From a virus: DNA of 32,703 bases. This document shows, in pieces, positions 20,225-29,246 of this stretch. Below the pieces are notes generated by a model, which saw only the letters and a program-made list of their open reading frames with translations, was not told the DNA's origin and did not search any database. The stretch covers positions 1 through 32,703 of the IMG/VR virus record IMGVR_UViG_3300032334_001134, one strand, 5' to 3'. Every line of letters begins with the position of its first letter. Within the stretch, counting starts at the first letter, position 1. Made by a program: the position numbers and the translations under genes.

Positions 20225-22353
20225 TGCCACTCAAAAAGCTGCTGTTTAAACCGGGAGTTAACCGCGAAAACACGCGATACACTAACGAAGGCGGTTATTA
20301 CGAGTCAGAAAAAATTCGATTTCGCCAAGGTACGCCTGAAAAACTTGGTGGCTGGCTACAAATTTCGGGTAGTACATTTTTAGGTATTTGCCGGTCGCTC
20401 TGGTCTTGGGTGACGCTTGCTGCGCAAAACCTGATGGGTGTTGGAACAAATCTGAAGTTTTATATTCAGAATGGTGGGGCGTACTACGACATCAATCCTA
20501 TCCGTAAGACCAACACGCTTACTAACCCTTTTGCTACGTCAACAGCCAGCAATTCTGGTGGCAACACGACGATAACAATCACTGATAATAATCACGGCGC
20601 TACAAATAATACGTATATAAATATCTATTACCCCGGCGCGGCCCCAACATTTGGCGGCGTAACTATTCCTACGGGGGAATACATAATTACGTATCTGACG
20701 CCTAACACTTATAGTATTACTCTTGCAGGAACTGCGTCTTCAAATACTACTGGGGGCGGCACGGTTTATATTTCGTATCAGGTTAATTCAGGTCCAGAAT
20801 ACGAAGTGCCACTTACTGGGTGGAGTGCTGGCGCATGGGGTGCTGGGACTTGGGGTATTGGTGGCACTTCCGCTGTTGGCCTACAAATTTGGAATCAGAT
20901 TAATTACGGAGAAAACTTGCTATACGGCCCCCGTGGAGCTGGGTTGTATTATTGGAACGCAAACCTTGGTTATCAAAATAATCCGTTTACAGTTACTATT
21001 GCCCGTCCCGCTGTTCTTACGCTGGGGTACGCATTAATAGACGGCACAGCCGTGACATTAACAACTACGGGTTATTTACCTACGGGACTTATTCCGGGTA
21101 CGGTTTATTACGTTATTAATACTAGTGGTGTTACATGTAATTTAGCACTTACCGCTGGCGGCACAGCGATTAACACTACTGGTTCACAGTCTGGCACACA
21201 ATCAATTTCTCCACGTGGGATTCCGCTCTCAAGTCTTGCTAGTTCTGATGGGTACGCACCACTCTACCAAAATTCATTTACTGTAGCAGACGTTAGTAAA
21301 AATATCATAGTGTTTGGGACAAACGACTACAGTAGTACGACTCTTGATCCTATGTTGATTCGTTGGTCAGATTCGTCACAACAATCAGACGCATATCCGT
21401 TGCTTGTTTGGTACCCAGCTATTGGTAATGAAGCTGGATTTTTGCGTTTGTCCCACGGTTCTAGAATCATTACGTATGTACAAAGTAGACAAGAAATTGT
21501 AGTATTTACTGATTCATCCGTGTATTCAATGGTGTATACCGGTGGAACGTACGTCTTTAATATTCAATTAATAGGCGATAATATTTCTATCGCTAGCCCA
21601 AACGCCGCAGTCATTGCTTCTGGCGTTACGTACTGGATGGGCGTAGATAAATTTTACAAATATGATGGTCGGGTACAAACGCTTAGCTGCGACCTACGAC
21701 AGTACGTATTTGAAAACATAAATAAAACTCAATTAGAACAAGTTTTCTGTAGCACTAACGAAGGCTTCAACGAGGTTTGGTGGTTTTATTGTACGGGAAC
21801 GAGCAACACAATAACCAACTATGTTGTCTACAATTATTTAGAAAATGTCTGGTATTACGGCACTATGGCCCGTACCGCTTGGATTGATAGTGGACTAAAT
21901 AATTACCCAATCGCCGCCACGTACTCTAATAATTTGGTTTGGCATGAAAACGGTGTAAACGATTGTACTGATTCGGTTACCGGAGTGCCAATTGATTCCT
22001 ATATTCTGTCGTCTGAATTTGATATTGACGACGGGCACAACTTTGGGTTTGTGTGGCGCATGTTACCTGACCTCAAATTCGATGGGTCTACTGCTACGTC
22101 TCCGCAAGTCACAATGACTCTGTACCCCATGCAGAACTCAGGTTCGGGTTACAACTCTCCTTTGTCTGTCGGCGGTAACGCTTACGCTACGTCCACCCGT
22201 ACTTCAACGTATCCAATCGAAGCGTACACAGGGCAAATCTATACTCGCGTGCGTGGTCGCCAGATGGCATTCAAAATTGAAGGCAATCAGCTTGGGCTGC
22301 AATGGCAGCTTGGCTCTCCTCGAATTGATATCCGCAATGATGGGCGGCGTTGA
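20224..22353 (+). CDS. Large tail / DNA-stabilisation protein (P22 gp10 or T7 gp12-like)
   Basis: This 709-residue protein begins MPLKKLLFKPGVNRENTRYT and continues NEGGYYESEKIRFRQGTPEK, a start I associate with packaged-DNA stabilisation or tail tubular proteins of podoviruses. The C-terminal two thirds carry recurring Trp/Tyr-rich strands (VTYWMGVDKFYKYDGRVQTL, NEVWWFYCTG and YNYLENVWYYGTMART) that suggest a beta-propeller-like platform. Residues about 100-190 and 262-327 are Thr/Gly-rich additions, the second with TTTGYLPTGLIPGTVYYVIN, a module found in many phage proteins. It follows the holin by TAATG. P22 gp10 or T7 gp12 equivalents close the tail tube, the likely role here. Confidence 0.8.
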   Translation: MPLKKLLFKPGVNRENTRYTNEGGYYESEKIRFRQGTPEKLGGWLQISGSTFLGICRSLWSWVTLAAQNLMGVGTNLKFYIQNGGAYYDINPIRKTNTLTNPFATSTASNSGGNTTITITDNNHGATNNTYINIYYPGAAPTFGGVTIPTGEYIITYLTPNTYSITLAGTASSNTTGGGTVYISYQVNSGPEYEVPLTGWSAGAWGAGTWGIGGTSAVGLQIWNQINYGENLLYGPRGAGLYYWNANLGYQNNPFTVTIARPAVLTLGYALIDGTAVTLTTTGYLPTGLIPGTVYYVINTSGVTCNLALTAGGTAINTTGSQSGTQSISPRGIPLSSLASSDGYAPLYQNSFTVADVSKNIIVFGTNDYSSTTLDPMLIRWSDSSQQSDAYPLLVWYPAIGNEAGFLRLSHGSRIITYVQSRQEIVVFTDSSVYSMVYTGGTYVFNIQLIGDNISIASPNAAVIASGVTYWMGVDKFYKYDGRVQTLSCDLRQYVFENINKTQLEQVFCSTNEGFNEVWWFYCTGTSNTITNYVVYNYLENVWYYGTMARTAWIDSGLNNYPIAATYSNNLVWHENGVNDCTDSVTGVPIDSYILSSEFDIDDGHNFGFVWRMLPDLKFDGSTATSPQVTMTLYPMQNSGSGYNSPLSVGGNAYATSTRTSTYPIEAYTGQIYTRVRGRQMAFKIEGNQLGLQWQLGSPRIDIRNDGRR

Positions 22354-22682
22354 TGAGTTATATTGTTACTTCAAGTTCTGTACTTAATCAAATCGCTGCG
22401 CCGCGTTTACCGGACGCGTCAAAAGAATACGACCCGCGCTATATTGACCAGCTCAATAACATTCTGCGGTTGTACTTTATTCAGATCAACAATCTATTTG
22501 GTCAATTAACCGCCAATACCCCGTTAACTGTAGCAACTCTACCTAGTGCGACAACTGCTGGTGTAGGGTCTAGAGCGTTTGTAACTGATTCTTCGGTATC
22601 CACATTTGGGACTACAGTAACCGGGGGCGGGTCAACTAAAGTGCCTGTGTATTCAGACGGGACTAATTGGAAAGTCGGATGA
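22353..22682 (+). CDS. Small tail-region protein
   Basis: The ATG at 22353, overlapping the previous stop as TGATG, gives 109 residues beginning MSYIVTSSSVLNQIAAPRLP; a TTG one codon upstream is less likely. Residues 1-50 are helical (KEYDPRYIDQLNNILRLYFI), and the C-terminal part has a strand segment with TAGVGSRAFVTDSSVSTFGT and ends with YSDGTNWKVG, a fibre-like ending common in phage proteins that hold tail spikes. A virion adaptor for a fibre or spike is inferred. ATGA coupling leads to the cupin gene. Confidence 0.72.
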   Translation: MSYIVTSSSVLNQIAAPRLPDASKEYDPRYIDQLNNILRLYFIQINNLFGQLTANTPLTVATLPSATTAGVGSRAFVTDSSVSTFGTTVTGGGSTKVPVYSDGTNWKVG

Positions 22683-23005
22683 AACAAATTGATCCAAACT
22701 ACATCGAGTTTGCCGAGGTAGACGACATCTGGGTGCGGGCGTATAGCGTAGCCAAGGCTAATACTGTCATGGCCCAGCATACACATACTCACGATCACAT
22801 TACGTTGATATCTAGCGGATCAATCGAAGCGTGGCAGGACGGTAAAAGTATTGGTATATTTGAAGCGCCATCTATTGTTAAAATATCTGCTGGCAAAAAA
22901 CACGCATTTGTAGCACTTACGGACAACGTAGTGCTTTGTTGTTTACACAATCTTCGCGGCACAGGGCTGGAACAGCCAGAAATCAAAGAGGCTCAATTAT
23001 GTTGA
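22679..23005 (+). CDS. Cupin-fold protein
   Basis: I choose the ATG at 22679 (ATGA overlap), giving 108 residues beginning MKQIDPNYIEFAEVDDIWVR. The middle matches a cupin: motif 1 is AQHTHTHDHITLISSGSIEA with four His (34, 36, 38, 40) that could bind a metal, and motif 2 is APSIVKISAGKKHAFVAL with P64 and H75. Cupins are small beta barrels with very varied functions, including enzymes, sensors and structural proteins. Here it lies among tail and ejection genes. It could act on a metabolite or surface sugar, or be a virion component. The fold call is good and the function unknown. Confidence 0.77.
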   Translation: MKQIDPNYIEFAEVDDIWVRAYSVAKANTVMAQHTHTHDHITLISSGSIEAWQDGKSIGIFEAPSIVKISAGKKHAFVALTDNVVLCCLHNLRGTGLEQPEIKEAQLC

Positions 23006-24912
23006 TGTGGTTAACTGTAGAGGCCGGAGCTGAGTTAGCCGCCGCCGAAGCCGCCGCCGCCACTGCCGCTGCCGCTGAAACTGCTGCCGCTACTACCGCT
23101 GCCGCTACTGCTGCTGCTCAGACCGCTGCTGCTCAGACTGCTGCTACTGCTGGATCTGGGATTATGTCTGCCGCCCCTACAGCCGCCGCTGCTGTCGGAC
23201 CAGAAAGTGCTATGGCAGCACAAGCCGCACAAGGTGGGATGGGCGCAGCTTCAGGTATACCCCCCGGAGGACTAGAACAATTAACTCAAGGTACGCTGCA
23301 AGCTCCACCCGCAGGATTGGAACAACTAAACACGGCTGGGCGAAGTTTAAATGTTGAGGCGCTTCAAGGTCCTGTCTCACCAGCACCTCCTCCTGACTCT
23401 GCTAGGTTTATACCACCTCCCGAGGCAAATCTCTCAGCCGCCCAACACGCGGCGGGAACGGGGACACTTTCTCCTGTCGCCCCTCCTTCTCCTCCTCCTC
23501 CCGGTATTCCTGCCGCCGCGCCTCCCCCTGCCTCGCCTTCTCCTGACCCGTACGCTCTATCTAAACCCCCCGTTCCTAGTTCTCCTAGTCCTTATACGTC
23601 TGGTATAGGTGACACATATAATCTTACTAAACCTTCCGTAGAAGTTAATTTTGCAAACCAGTATGCTGCTAACGCCGGTAGGGGAACTCTTTCGGGTATG
23701 GCTGAAGCAGCGGCAGCACCAGCACAACCTACTTCTGCGTTTATGCGGGGTTTAGATAGTGCGATGGAATTTATTGATAAATATCCTAAGACTTCGGCTG
23801 TTGGTGCTTATCTAGGGGCAAGTGCTTTAGGACTGCTCAATCCAAATCGTGGTAACTTCAATAGTGCGCCGTACGACGGTCCGTTGAGCAAATACAAACT
23901 TTCACCTAATTTTAAAGCTAGCGACGCTAACCCTGCCGCTTATCGCTATACCCCCCGCTACGCTGAAGGCGGCATCATGCAGATGGCTCAAGGGGGCGTT
24001 ACGGGCAGTGGAAATCTGACTTTGAATGTACCTCTGGATCTAGGTGGGGGACAGAACGGCGGGCAATCGACCCCAGACTTTGCATTTGGCAACGGAAATC
24101 CGGGGGCAAACACCGGATTCTTTGGTCAGAACAGTACTCAGGTCAACGCGCCGTCAAACCCACAAGGGCCAACCAACTCTTTCATGACTCAACAGGCAGG
24201 TACTCCTGACCTGATGCAATCATTTCAGCAACTTAAACCTGAAACTCAATCGAACCCCATCAACGTAGGTGGGCCAGCCGACGTTAGTCAAAATCAACCG
24301 CAAAAGTTCGCTAGTGGCGGGTCGACGGGTAACCTATCCAGTACTTTGGACTACTACACCAAGATGATGGAGGGCGAAGCGCCTAAGATCCCAGCCCAGC
24401 ATCCTGAAGGCGTAGGCATATATCACGATACTGACCCGGATACACGTAGTCTTGATCCGTACTCTGCGGCTAGGACTCGTTTAGCCAAAACCAATAAACG
24501 TGCTTACATGACGGCCCCAAAAGGTCCCGAACCATACGTGGGTGGACAATTAAATTTTAGTCCACCCGGAGGTAAACCTGACACTACCCAATACCAAGAA
24601 GCAGCAAAGGGCGGTATCATGGGGCTTAGCGATCTTGGGGGGTATGCTGCTGGTGGAAACCCACGTTTGCTAAAAGGACCGGGGGATGGAATGTCGGATA
24701 ATATACCGGCAACCATCAATGGACGCCAACCGGCTCGATTAGCTGACGGGGAATTTGTGATCCCTGCCGATGTGGTCTCCCATCTTGGGAACGGATCAAC
24801 AGAAGCTGGGGCTAAAGTGCTTCACCAGATGATGACTAAAGTGCGGCAAGAGCGCACCGGTAATCCCAAACAAGGTAAACAAATCAACCCACGTAAGTAC
24901 ATGCCGCGATGA
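22999..24912 (+). CDS. Ala/Pro-rich virion-like protein with LADGEFVIPADVVSHLG module
   Basis: I choose ATG 22999, overlapping the cupin stop by 7 bases, giving 638 residues; the open frame reaches back to 22936. Residues about 10-52 are an almost pure Ala helix with regular Thr. Residues about 130-210 are Pro/Ser-rich, a segment near 255-290 looks ordinary (SAFMRGLDSAMEFIDKYPKT), and later parts hold GGIM motifs (AEGGIMQMAQGGV, AKGGIMGLSDLGG). The C-terminus has GPGDGMSDNIPATINGRQPA then RLADGEFVIPADVVSHLGNG, a module I associate with many aquatic phage proteins. Position before GNAT-like and giant proteins suggests a virion or ejection protein. Function unknown. Confidence 0.75.
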   Translation: MLMWLTVEAGAELAAAEAAAATAAAAETAAATTAAATAAAQTAAAQTAATAGSGIMSAAPTAAAAVGPESAMAAQAAQGGMGAASGIPPGGLEQLTQGTLQAPPAGLEQLNTAGRSLNVEALQGPVSPAPPPDSARFIPPPEANLSAAQHAAGTGTLSPVAPPSPPPPGIPAAAPPPASPSPDPYALSKPPVPSSPSPYTSGIGDTYNLTKPSVEVNFANQYAANAGRGTLSGMAEAAAAPAQPTSAFMRGLDSAMEFIDKYPKTSAVGAYLGASALGLLNPNRGNFNSAPYDGPLSKYKLSPNFKASDANPAAYRYTPRYAEGGIMQMAQGGVTGSGNLTLNVPLDLGGGQNGGQSTPDFAFGNGNPGANTGFFGQNSTQVNAPSNPQGPTNSFMTQQAGTPDLMQSFQQLKPETQSNPINVGGPADVSQNQPQKFASGGSTGNLSSTLDYYTKMMEGEAPKIPAQHPEGVGIYHDTDPDTRSLDPYSAARTRLAKTNKRAYMTAPKGPEPYVGGQLNFSPPGGKPDTTQYQEAAKGGIMGLSDLGGYAAGGNPRLLKGPGDGMSDNIPATINGRQPARLADGEFVIPADVVSHLGNGSTEAGAKVLHQMMTKVRQERTGNPKQGKQINPRKYMPR

Positions 24913-25340
24913 TTCAAGTATCAATGGTCCCTAGAGAGTTAATCGATACGTGCTGGGATAAAGTTGGGCCATTCCTTGATCGAGCAGCCAGATACACGTA
25001 TGGTAGATACACCGTAGACGATATTTACAACGCAGTAGTCGACTACGATCACGACTTATGGGTTGCGTTTGAGGATAACGAGATCAAAGGCGCAGTGGTC
25101 ACGAATTTCATGCACTACCCAAAACGAAAAGTTTTATCTATGACTTTCTGTGGTGGCGTAGAACTGAGTAAATGGAAAGATCCTATGCTGGATTTGCTAC
25201 GGCGATACGCTAAAGACATGGGATGTGACGGGATCGAGGCCACCGCTCGTCGCGGTTGGGCTAAAATATTTCAAAATGACGGGCATAAAAGCCTGTGGGC
25301 AACATTTGAACTGCCCCTCGAAGGAGTAAATCATGGGTAA
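24909..25340 (+). CDS. GNAT acetyltransferase-like protein (T7 gp13-like position)
   Basis: This 143-residue protein has the length and pattern of a GNAT fold: an N-terminal helix (RELIDTCWDKVGPFLDRAAR), central strands (DHDLWVAFEDNEIKGAVVTN then KRKVLSMTFCGGVEL), a helix (PMLDLLRRYAKDMGCDGIEA) and a C-terminal part with RRGWAKIFQNDGHKS. The acetyl-CoA loop normally seen as Q/RxxGxG/A is not clear, so catalysis is doubtful. T7 gp13, encoded before the large internal virion proteins, has a similar length and is also GNAT-like; this gene precedes the large Gln/Ala-rich proteins. It starts on ATGA and overlaps the next gene by 8 bases. Confidence 0.74.
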   Translation: MIQVSMVPRELIDTCWDKVGPFLDRAARYTYGRYTVDDIYNAVVDYDHDLWVAFEDNEIKGAVVTNFMHYPKRKVLSMTFCGGVELSKWKDPMLDLLRRYAKDMGCDGIEATARRGWAKIFQNDGHKSLWATFELPLEGVNHG

Positions 25341-28300
25341 GGGCGGCGGTGGCGGTGGACAAACTAGCTCGACGGTAACGAATACCAATATCCCCGAATA
25401 TGCGCGTGGCTATGTAGAAAACATGCTGATGGGGACTCAGCGTCAGTTATTTACTGGCAATGAGGGGGAAGGCGGCGCATTTGACATTACAGGGTTCAAA
25501 CCCTACAAAGCATACGGTGGGACGTACGATCAATCGGGGAACATGACCTCGTATGATCCTAGCGCATCAGTCGCTGGGTTCACGCCAATGCAGCAGATGG
25601 CGCAGAACGGTATTTACAATATGCAAATGCCGGGGCAATTTAATGCTGCTAGTGGGTACACCGCTGACGCGATGCGGCGCGCCTCCAACGCTGGATATGG
25701 TCCTAGCCAATTTACTATGGAGCGAGCGCAGGCTCCCGGCTTAAATTATTTCCAGATGGACCAGCCCCAAGATGTTGCTGGGGAACAGGCTGGTAGAGTT
25801 AGACTTGCTGCGGCACCGCAAGCCCGCGCTGCTTATATGCAAGCGGCGCAAATGGACGCGTCTCCAGAAATGGCAGCGGCGGCGGCAAACCAAACTCAAT
25901 TAGCTCAAGCCGCTAGGATGCGTTCTGAACAAGCTGGAATTACCCAACTTGGTCAAGCTAATACATACCAAGGTCAACAGCTTAATTACAAACCACAAGA
26001 TGTTGGGTATGACAGAGTAAACGCGCCCAATCTTCGTGACTTGCAAATGCAAGGCGCAGCTAACGTCGGTACTCAATCATTTACTCAGCCGGGTGCCGCG
26101 CAATCATATATGTCTCCCTACATGCAGAATGTGGTGGACATCCAGCAACGCGAAGCACAACGCCAAGCAGATATTGCGGCAACCAGACGAAGCACAGGTC
26201 TTGCTCAAGCTGGAGCTTTTGGCGGGGGGCGTCATGCAATCGAAAACGCAGAAGCTGCTCGTAACTTAGCTACCCAAAAAGGGGATATCCAAGCCCAAGG
26301 ACAACAAGCCGCTTTTCAAGCAGCGCAAGGTCAATTTAATACTGAACAACAAGCGGCGCTTAACGCAGCGTTGGCTAACCAACAAGTTCAGCAACAGACG
26401 GGTGTTCAGAATCTTAGTGCTGCTCTGCAAACTCAAGGTCTTGGCGCACAAACCGGATTGACCGCACAGCAGTTGAACCAAGCCGCTGGGATGCAGACTG
26501 GGCAGTTTAATCAGCAACAAGGTTATAACACTGCTTTACAAAACGCCCAATTAGCGCAACAGCAACAACTTGCTAATCAATCATTGCAAGGACAGTATGG
26601 CTTACAACAAGGCCAGATGAACCAAGCAGTTTCTCTGCAAAACGCTGCACAACGTCAAGCAGCTAATGCGGCCAATCAAGGTGCATTGAACCAATTCGGG
26701 TTGCAGCAAGGGCAAATGGATCAGGCCACTGCCCTCCAGAATGCTCAGATGCGGCAGCAAGCGGCGGCTAATAATCAACAATACGCTGCCCAATATGGTT
26801 TACAAGGCGGGCAATTTAGGCAAGCTGCCAACGCCGCTAATCAACAAGCAGCTAATCAAATTGCGTTGGCTAACCAGCAGATGACTGGACAGTATGGTCT
26901 GACTCAAGGTCAGATGGACGCAGCGCGTAATCAGTTCAACGCTCAACAGCGCCAAGCAGCCAATCTTGCTAATCAGCAGATGGCCTTCAATACAGGTAGC
27001 CAAAATCTCCAAGCGGGTCTTGGAGTGCAGCAGCTTGGTGCTGGGCAAGATTTACAGTCTCAGCTAGCAAACCAACAGATGAGGCTTAACACCCAGCAAG
27101 CTGGGGAACAGTCTCGTCAATTTGGTGCTAATTACGGTCAACAAATGAACGCTCAGCAACTTGCTGCGGCGCAACAATTGGCTGGTATAGGAGGGCAACA
27201 GCTAACAGCCCAGCAAGGAATCTACGGACTTCAGAATCAGTACGGTGGTCAACAACAGCAAATGCAGCAGCAGATTATTAATCAGGCTATGCAGGACTAC
27301 TCTAACGCACAGCAGTATCCGCTGATGCAGTTGGGTACGATGTCCAACATGCTGCGTGGTCTGCCGATGCAAGCTTCTACCACCAATATGTATCAGGCCG
27401 CGCCTAATGCCATCACTCAAGGTATCGGTGCGGTCGGTGCTTACGGTGCGTTGAATAATGCGTTTGGTGCTCCCACTGGCGGGGCTGGTGGAGCCAGACC
27501 TTATAAAGAAGGTGGTGCTATTCGTGGTGGCATCATGTCCTACGATGTGGGCGGTGAGATCGAAAGCACGCTCAGCAAAATGGGCGTCGATGACCTCAAG
27601 AGATACGCAAAAGAATCTTCTAGTCCATCAATTAAACAGATGGCTGCGCGTCTGATCCAAGAGAAATCGATGCCAGTTCCTCGCATGGCGCGAGGCGGTA
27701 TCCTTGCGTTTGCTAAATCTACTGAAGAAAACAATCGGAGCCTAGTAAAAGAGCTTAGAGAAGCAAGCGAAGAAGGTCTGGCTAGTCCGGATGAGTTAAC
27801 TGCTACGGACGTTCAATATGCCCCCAATAAAGGGTTTGGAGGGGCGCTCACTAAGCTGTTGGCGGATCGCCACGCAGAGTCTTTTGGAACAAGGCCCACA
27901 ACTTCTGCCTCACCACCGGAACCACCACCTCCGCCTCCGCCTTCTCCTTTTGCTGCTGGGCCAGATGTTAATCCTCAAGACGTTAGATTAGCTAACGCTA
28001 GGTCACCAGCGCCGCCTGCTCCACCTGCTCCCCCACCACAGGGTATCGCTCAAGCCGCAGCCGCTACTGCTCCTCCTCGTCCACCTGCTGCTCCACGCCC
28101 TTCTGCGCCTCCGGCCCCTCCTCCTTCCGCTGGTATTAGCGCGCCTTCATATCCCAATAGGCCAGAAATACCAGACACCCCAGAACATGCCGCTTATAGA
28201 GCACAGGCAGCAGCGGCTAACGCCAACGCAAATAAAACCGTAGCGCAGCATTTGGAAGATATAAAAGCCGAACAGGTAGCGGCTGGCCTTGAACCCGAAA

Positions 28301-29238
28301 ACAAAGCGATACAAGACTATCGCGCTAGGATGATGGCTGAACGTGCCAATATGGACGACGAAGCCAAGCGCCAAAAGAATCTTCGCCTTGCTGAGTTCTT
28401 TGCAAGCTGGGGTTCAACTCCCGGCGCTACGCTTGTGGCGGGTATGACTGCACTCAAAAAGACTATTCCTACGTTGATCGAAGACGAGAAGGAACGCAAA
28501 AAAGCCACACGTGAAGCGGATAAGATTATCTATGAGCTTGATCAGGCCGTCAGGCTTGAGAAGAAAGGCGACATTAATGCTGCCACAGATAGGAAGCAAA
28601 ACGCCGCTAAAATTGCTGAGCCGTATAACTCAACCTTGGCAAAACTTTCCCAAGAAAAGACTACCGCAGCTATTAATGCGCAAGGAGATATGGCGAGGTT
28701 TGCGTCATCGACCTTTAATACTGAATCGACAAGACAAACGCATTTGGACACCACTAGAATGTCTAATGAAAGCGCTGAAAAGATAGCGCGTATTAAAGCT
28801 AGCGCAGATTTGGCGGCGGTTAGAGAAGCCGCTAAAGCTAGAGAAACTGGGAAAATAGGCACTTTGTATCAAGGCGCTTTAGAGTTAGTTCGCCATACAC
28901 AAGCTGATATAGATAATCGTAGAAAAACTGACCCCTCTTACGTCATGGCTTTGCGTATAGCAAATGCTCCAGAGCCTTCAAACACTAAAGACAAAGCGGC
29001 ATACGAAAAAGCCAAACAAGATGTTGTGGATTGGGAAACGGAGCAGGCAAAGAGATTAGTTTTACCTATGGCCCGAGTAGAAGCTTTGGGTAGAGAATTG
29101 AGCGGATCGGCACCTGCTTCCACAGATACTCCCACTACAATGACTAGAGCAGACGTTGAAAGAGTGGCTAAAGAACGCAATAAAACTGTAGCAGAAGTAG
29201 AAGCGGCGGCGAAAGCCAAAGGCATCACGATCAGATAA
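25333..29238 (+). CDS. Large Gln/Ala-rich virion / probable ejection protein
   Basis: This 1301-residue protein follows AAGGAG and begins MGKGGGGGGQTSSTVTNTNI. Residues 15-150 are Tyr/Gly/Met-rich and less repetitive. About 150-700 are Gln/Ala/Asn-rich, with at least four tandem units near 420-555 that share YGLQQGQM. Then come GGIM (about 732) and GGIL (about 785) motifs, a Pro-rich linker (about 857-936) and a helical C-terminal part (MMAERANMDDEAKRQKNLRL, AEFFASWGSTPGATLVAGMT). It ends TRADVERVAKERNKTVAEVE plus a short tail. Large helical Gln/Ala-rich proteins after a gp13-like gene recall T7 gp14-gp16, the core proteins ejected into the host. No enzyme domain recognised. Confidence 0.76.
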   Translation: MGKGGGGGGQTSSTVTNTNIPEYARGYVENMLMGTQRQLFTGNEGEGGAFDITGFKPYKAYGGTYDQSGNMTSYDPSASVAGFTPMQQMAQNGIYNMQMPGQFNAASGYTADAMRRASNAGYGPSQFTMERAQAPGLNYFQMDQPQDVAGEQAGRVRLAAAPQARAAYMQAAQMDASPEMAAAAANQTQLAQAARMRSEQAGITQLGQANTYQGQQLNYKPQDVGYDRVNAPNLRDLQMQGAANVGTQSFTQPGAAQSYMSPYMQNVVDIQQREAQRQADIAATRRSTGLAQAGAFGGGRHAIENAEAARNLATQKGDIQAQGQQAAFQAAQGQFNTEQQAALNAALANQQVQQQTGVQNLSAALQTQGLGAQTGLTAQQLNQAAGMQTGQFNQQQGYNTALQNAQLAQQQQLANQSLQGQYGLQQGQMNQAVSLQNAAQRQAANAANQGALNQFGLQQGQMDQATALQNAQMRQQAAANNQQYAAQYGLQGGQFRQAANAANQQAANQIALANQQMTGQYGLTQGQMDAARNQFNAQQRQAANLANQQMAFNTGSQNLQAGLGVQQLGAGQDLQSQLANQQMRLNTQQAGEQSRQFGANYGQQMNAQQLAAAQQLAGIGGQQLTAQQGIYGLQNQYGGQQQQMQQQIINQAMQDYSNAQQYPLMQLGTMSNMLRGLPMQASTTNMYQAAPNAITQGIGAVGAYGALNNAFGAPTGGAGGARPYKEGGAIRGGIMSYDVGGEIESTLSKMGVDDLKRYAKESSSPSIKQMAARLIQEKSMPVPRMARGGILAFAKSTEENNRSLVKELREASEEGLASPDELTATDVQYAPNKGFGGALTKLLADRHAESFGTRPTTSASPPEPPPPPPPSPFAAGPDVNPQDVRLANARSPAPPAPPAPPPQGIAQAAAATAPPRPPAAPRPSAPPAPPPSAGISAPSYPNRPEIPDTPEHAAYRAQAAAANANANKTVAQHLEDIKAEQVAAGLEPENKAIQDYRARMMAERANMDDEAKRQKNLRLAEFFASWGSTPGATLVAGMTALKKTIPTLIEDEKERKKATREADKIIYELDQAVRLEKKGDINAATDRKQNAAKIAEPYNSTLAKLSQEKTTAAINAQGDMARFASSTFNTESTRQTHLDTTRMSNESAEKIARIKASADLAAVREAAKARETGKIGTLYQGALELVRHTQADIDNRRKTDPSYVMALRIANAPEPSNTKDKAAYEKAKQDVVDWETEQAKRLVLPMARVEALGRELSGSAPASTDTPTTMTRADVERVAKERNKTVAEVEAAAKAKGITIR
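26590..27000 (+). repeat. Tandem ~34-residue Gln/Ala repeats in the 1301-residue protein
   Basis: At least four units share a YGLQQGQMNQA-type core (FGLQQGQMDQA, YGLQGGQFRQA and YGLTQGQMDAA in the others), each followed by Ala/Asn/Gln-rich residues such as RQAANAANQQ. Spacing is about 33-35 residues. The surrounding region has looser versions of the same pattern. Confidence 0.8.
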
Positions 29239-29246
29239 GGATTGCC

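Noticed and set aside
23029-23150. Alanine/threonine region considered as an antifreeze protein
   Set aside because: The 11-residue Thr spacing of type I antifreeze is not kept, and the region is a small part of a 638-residue virion-like protein.
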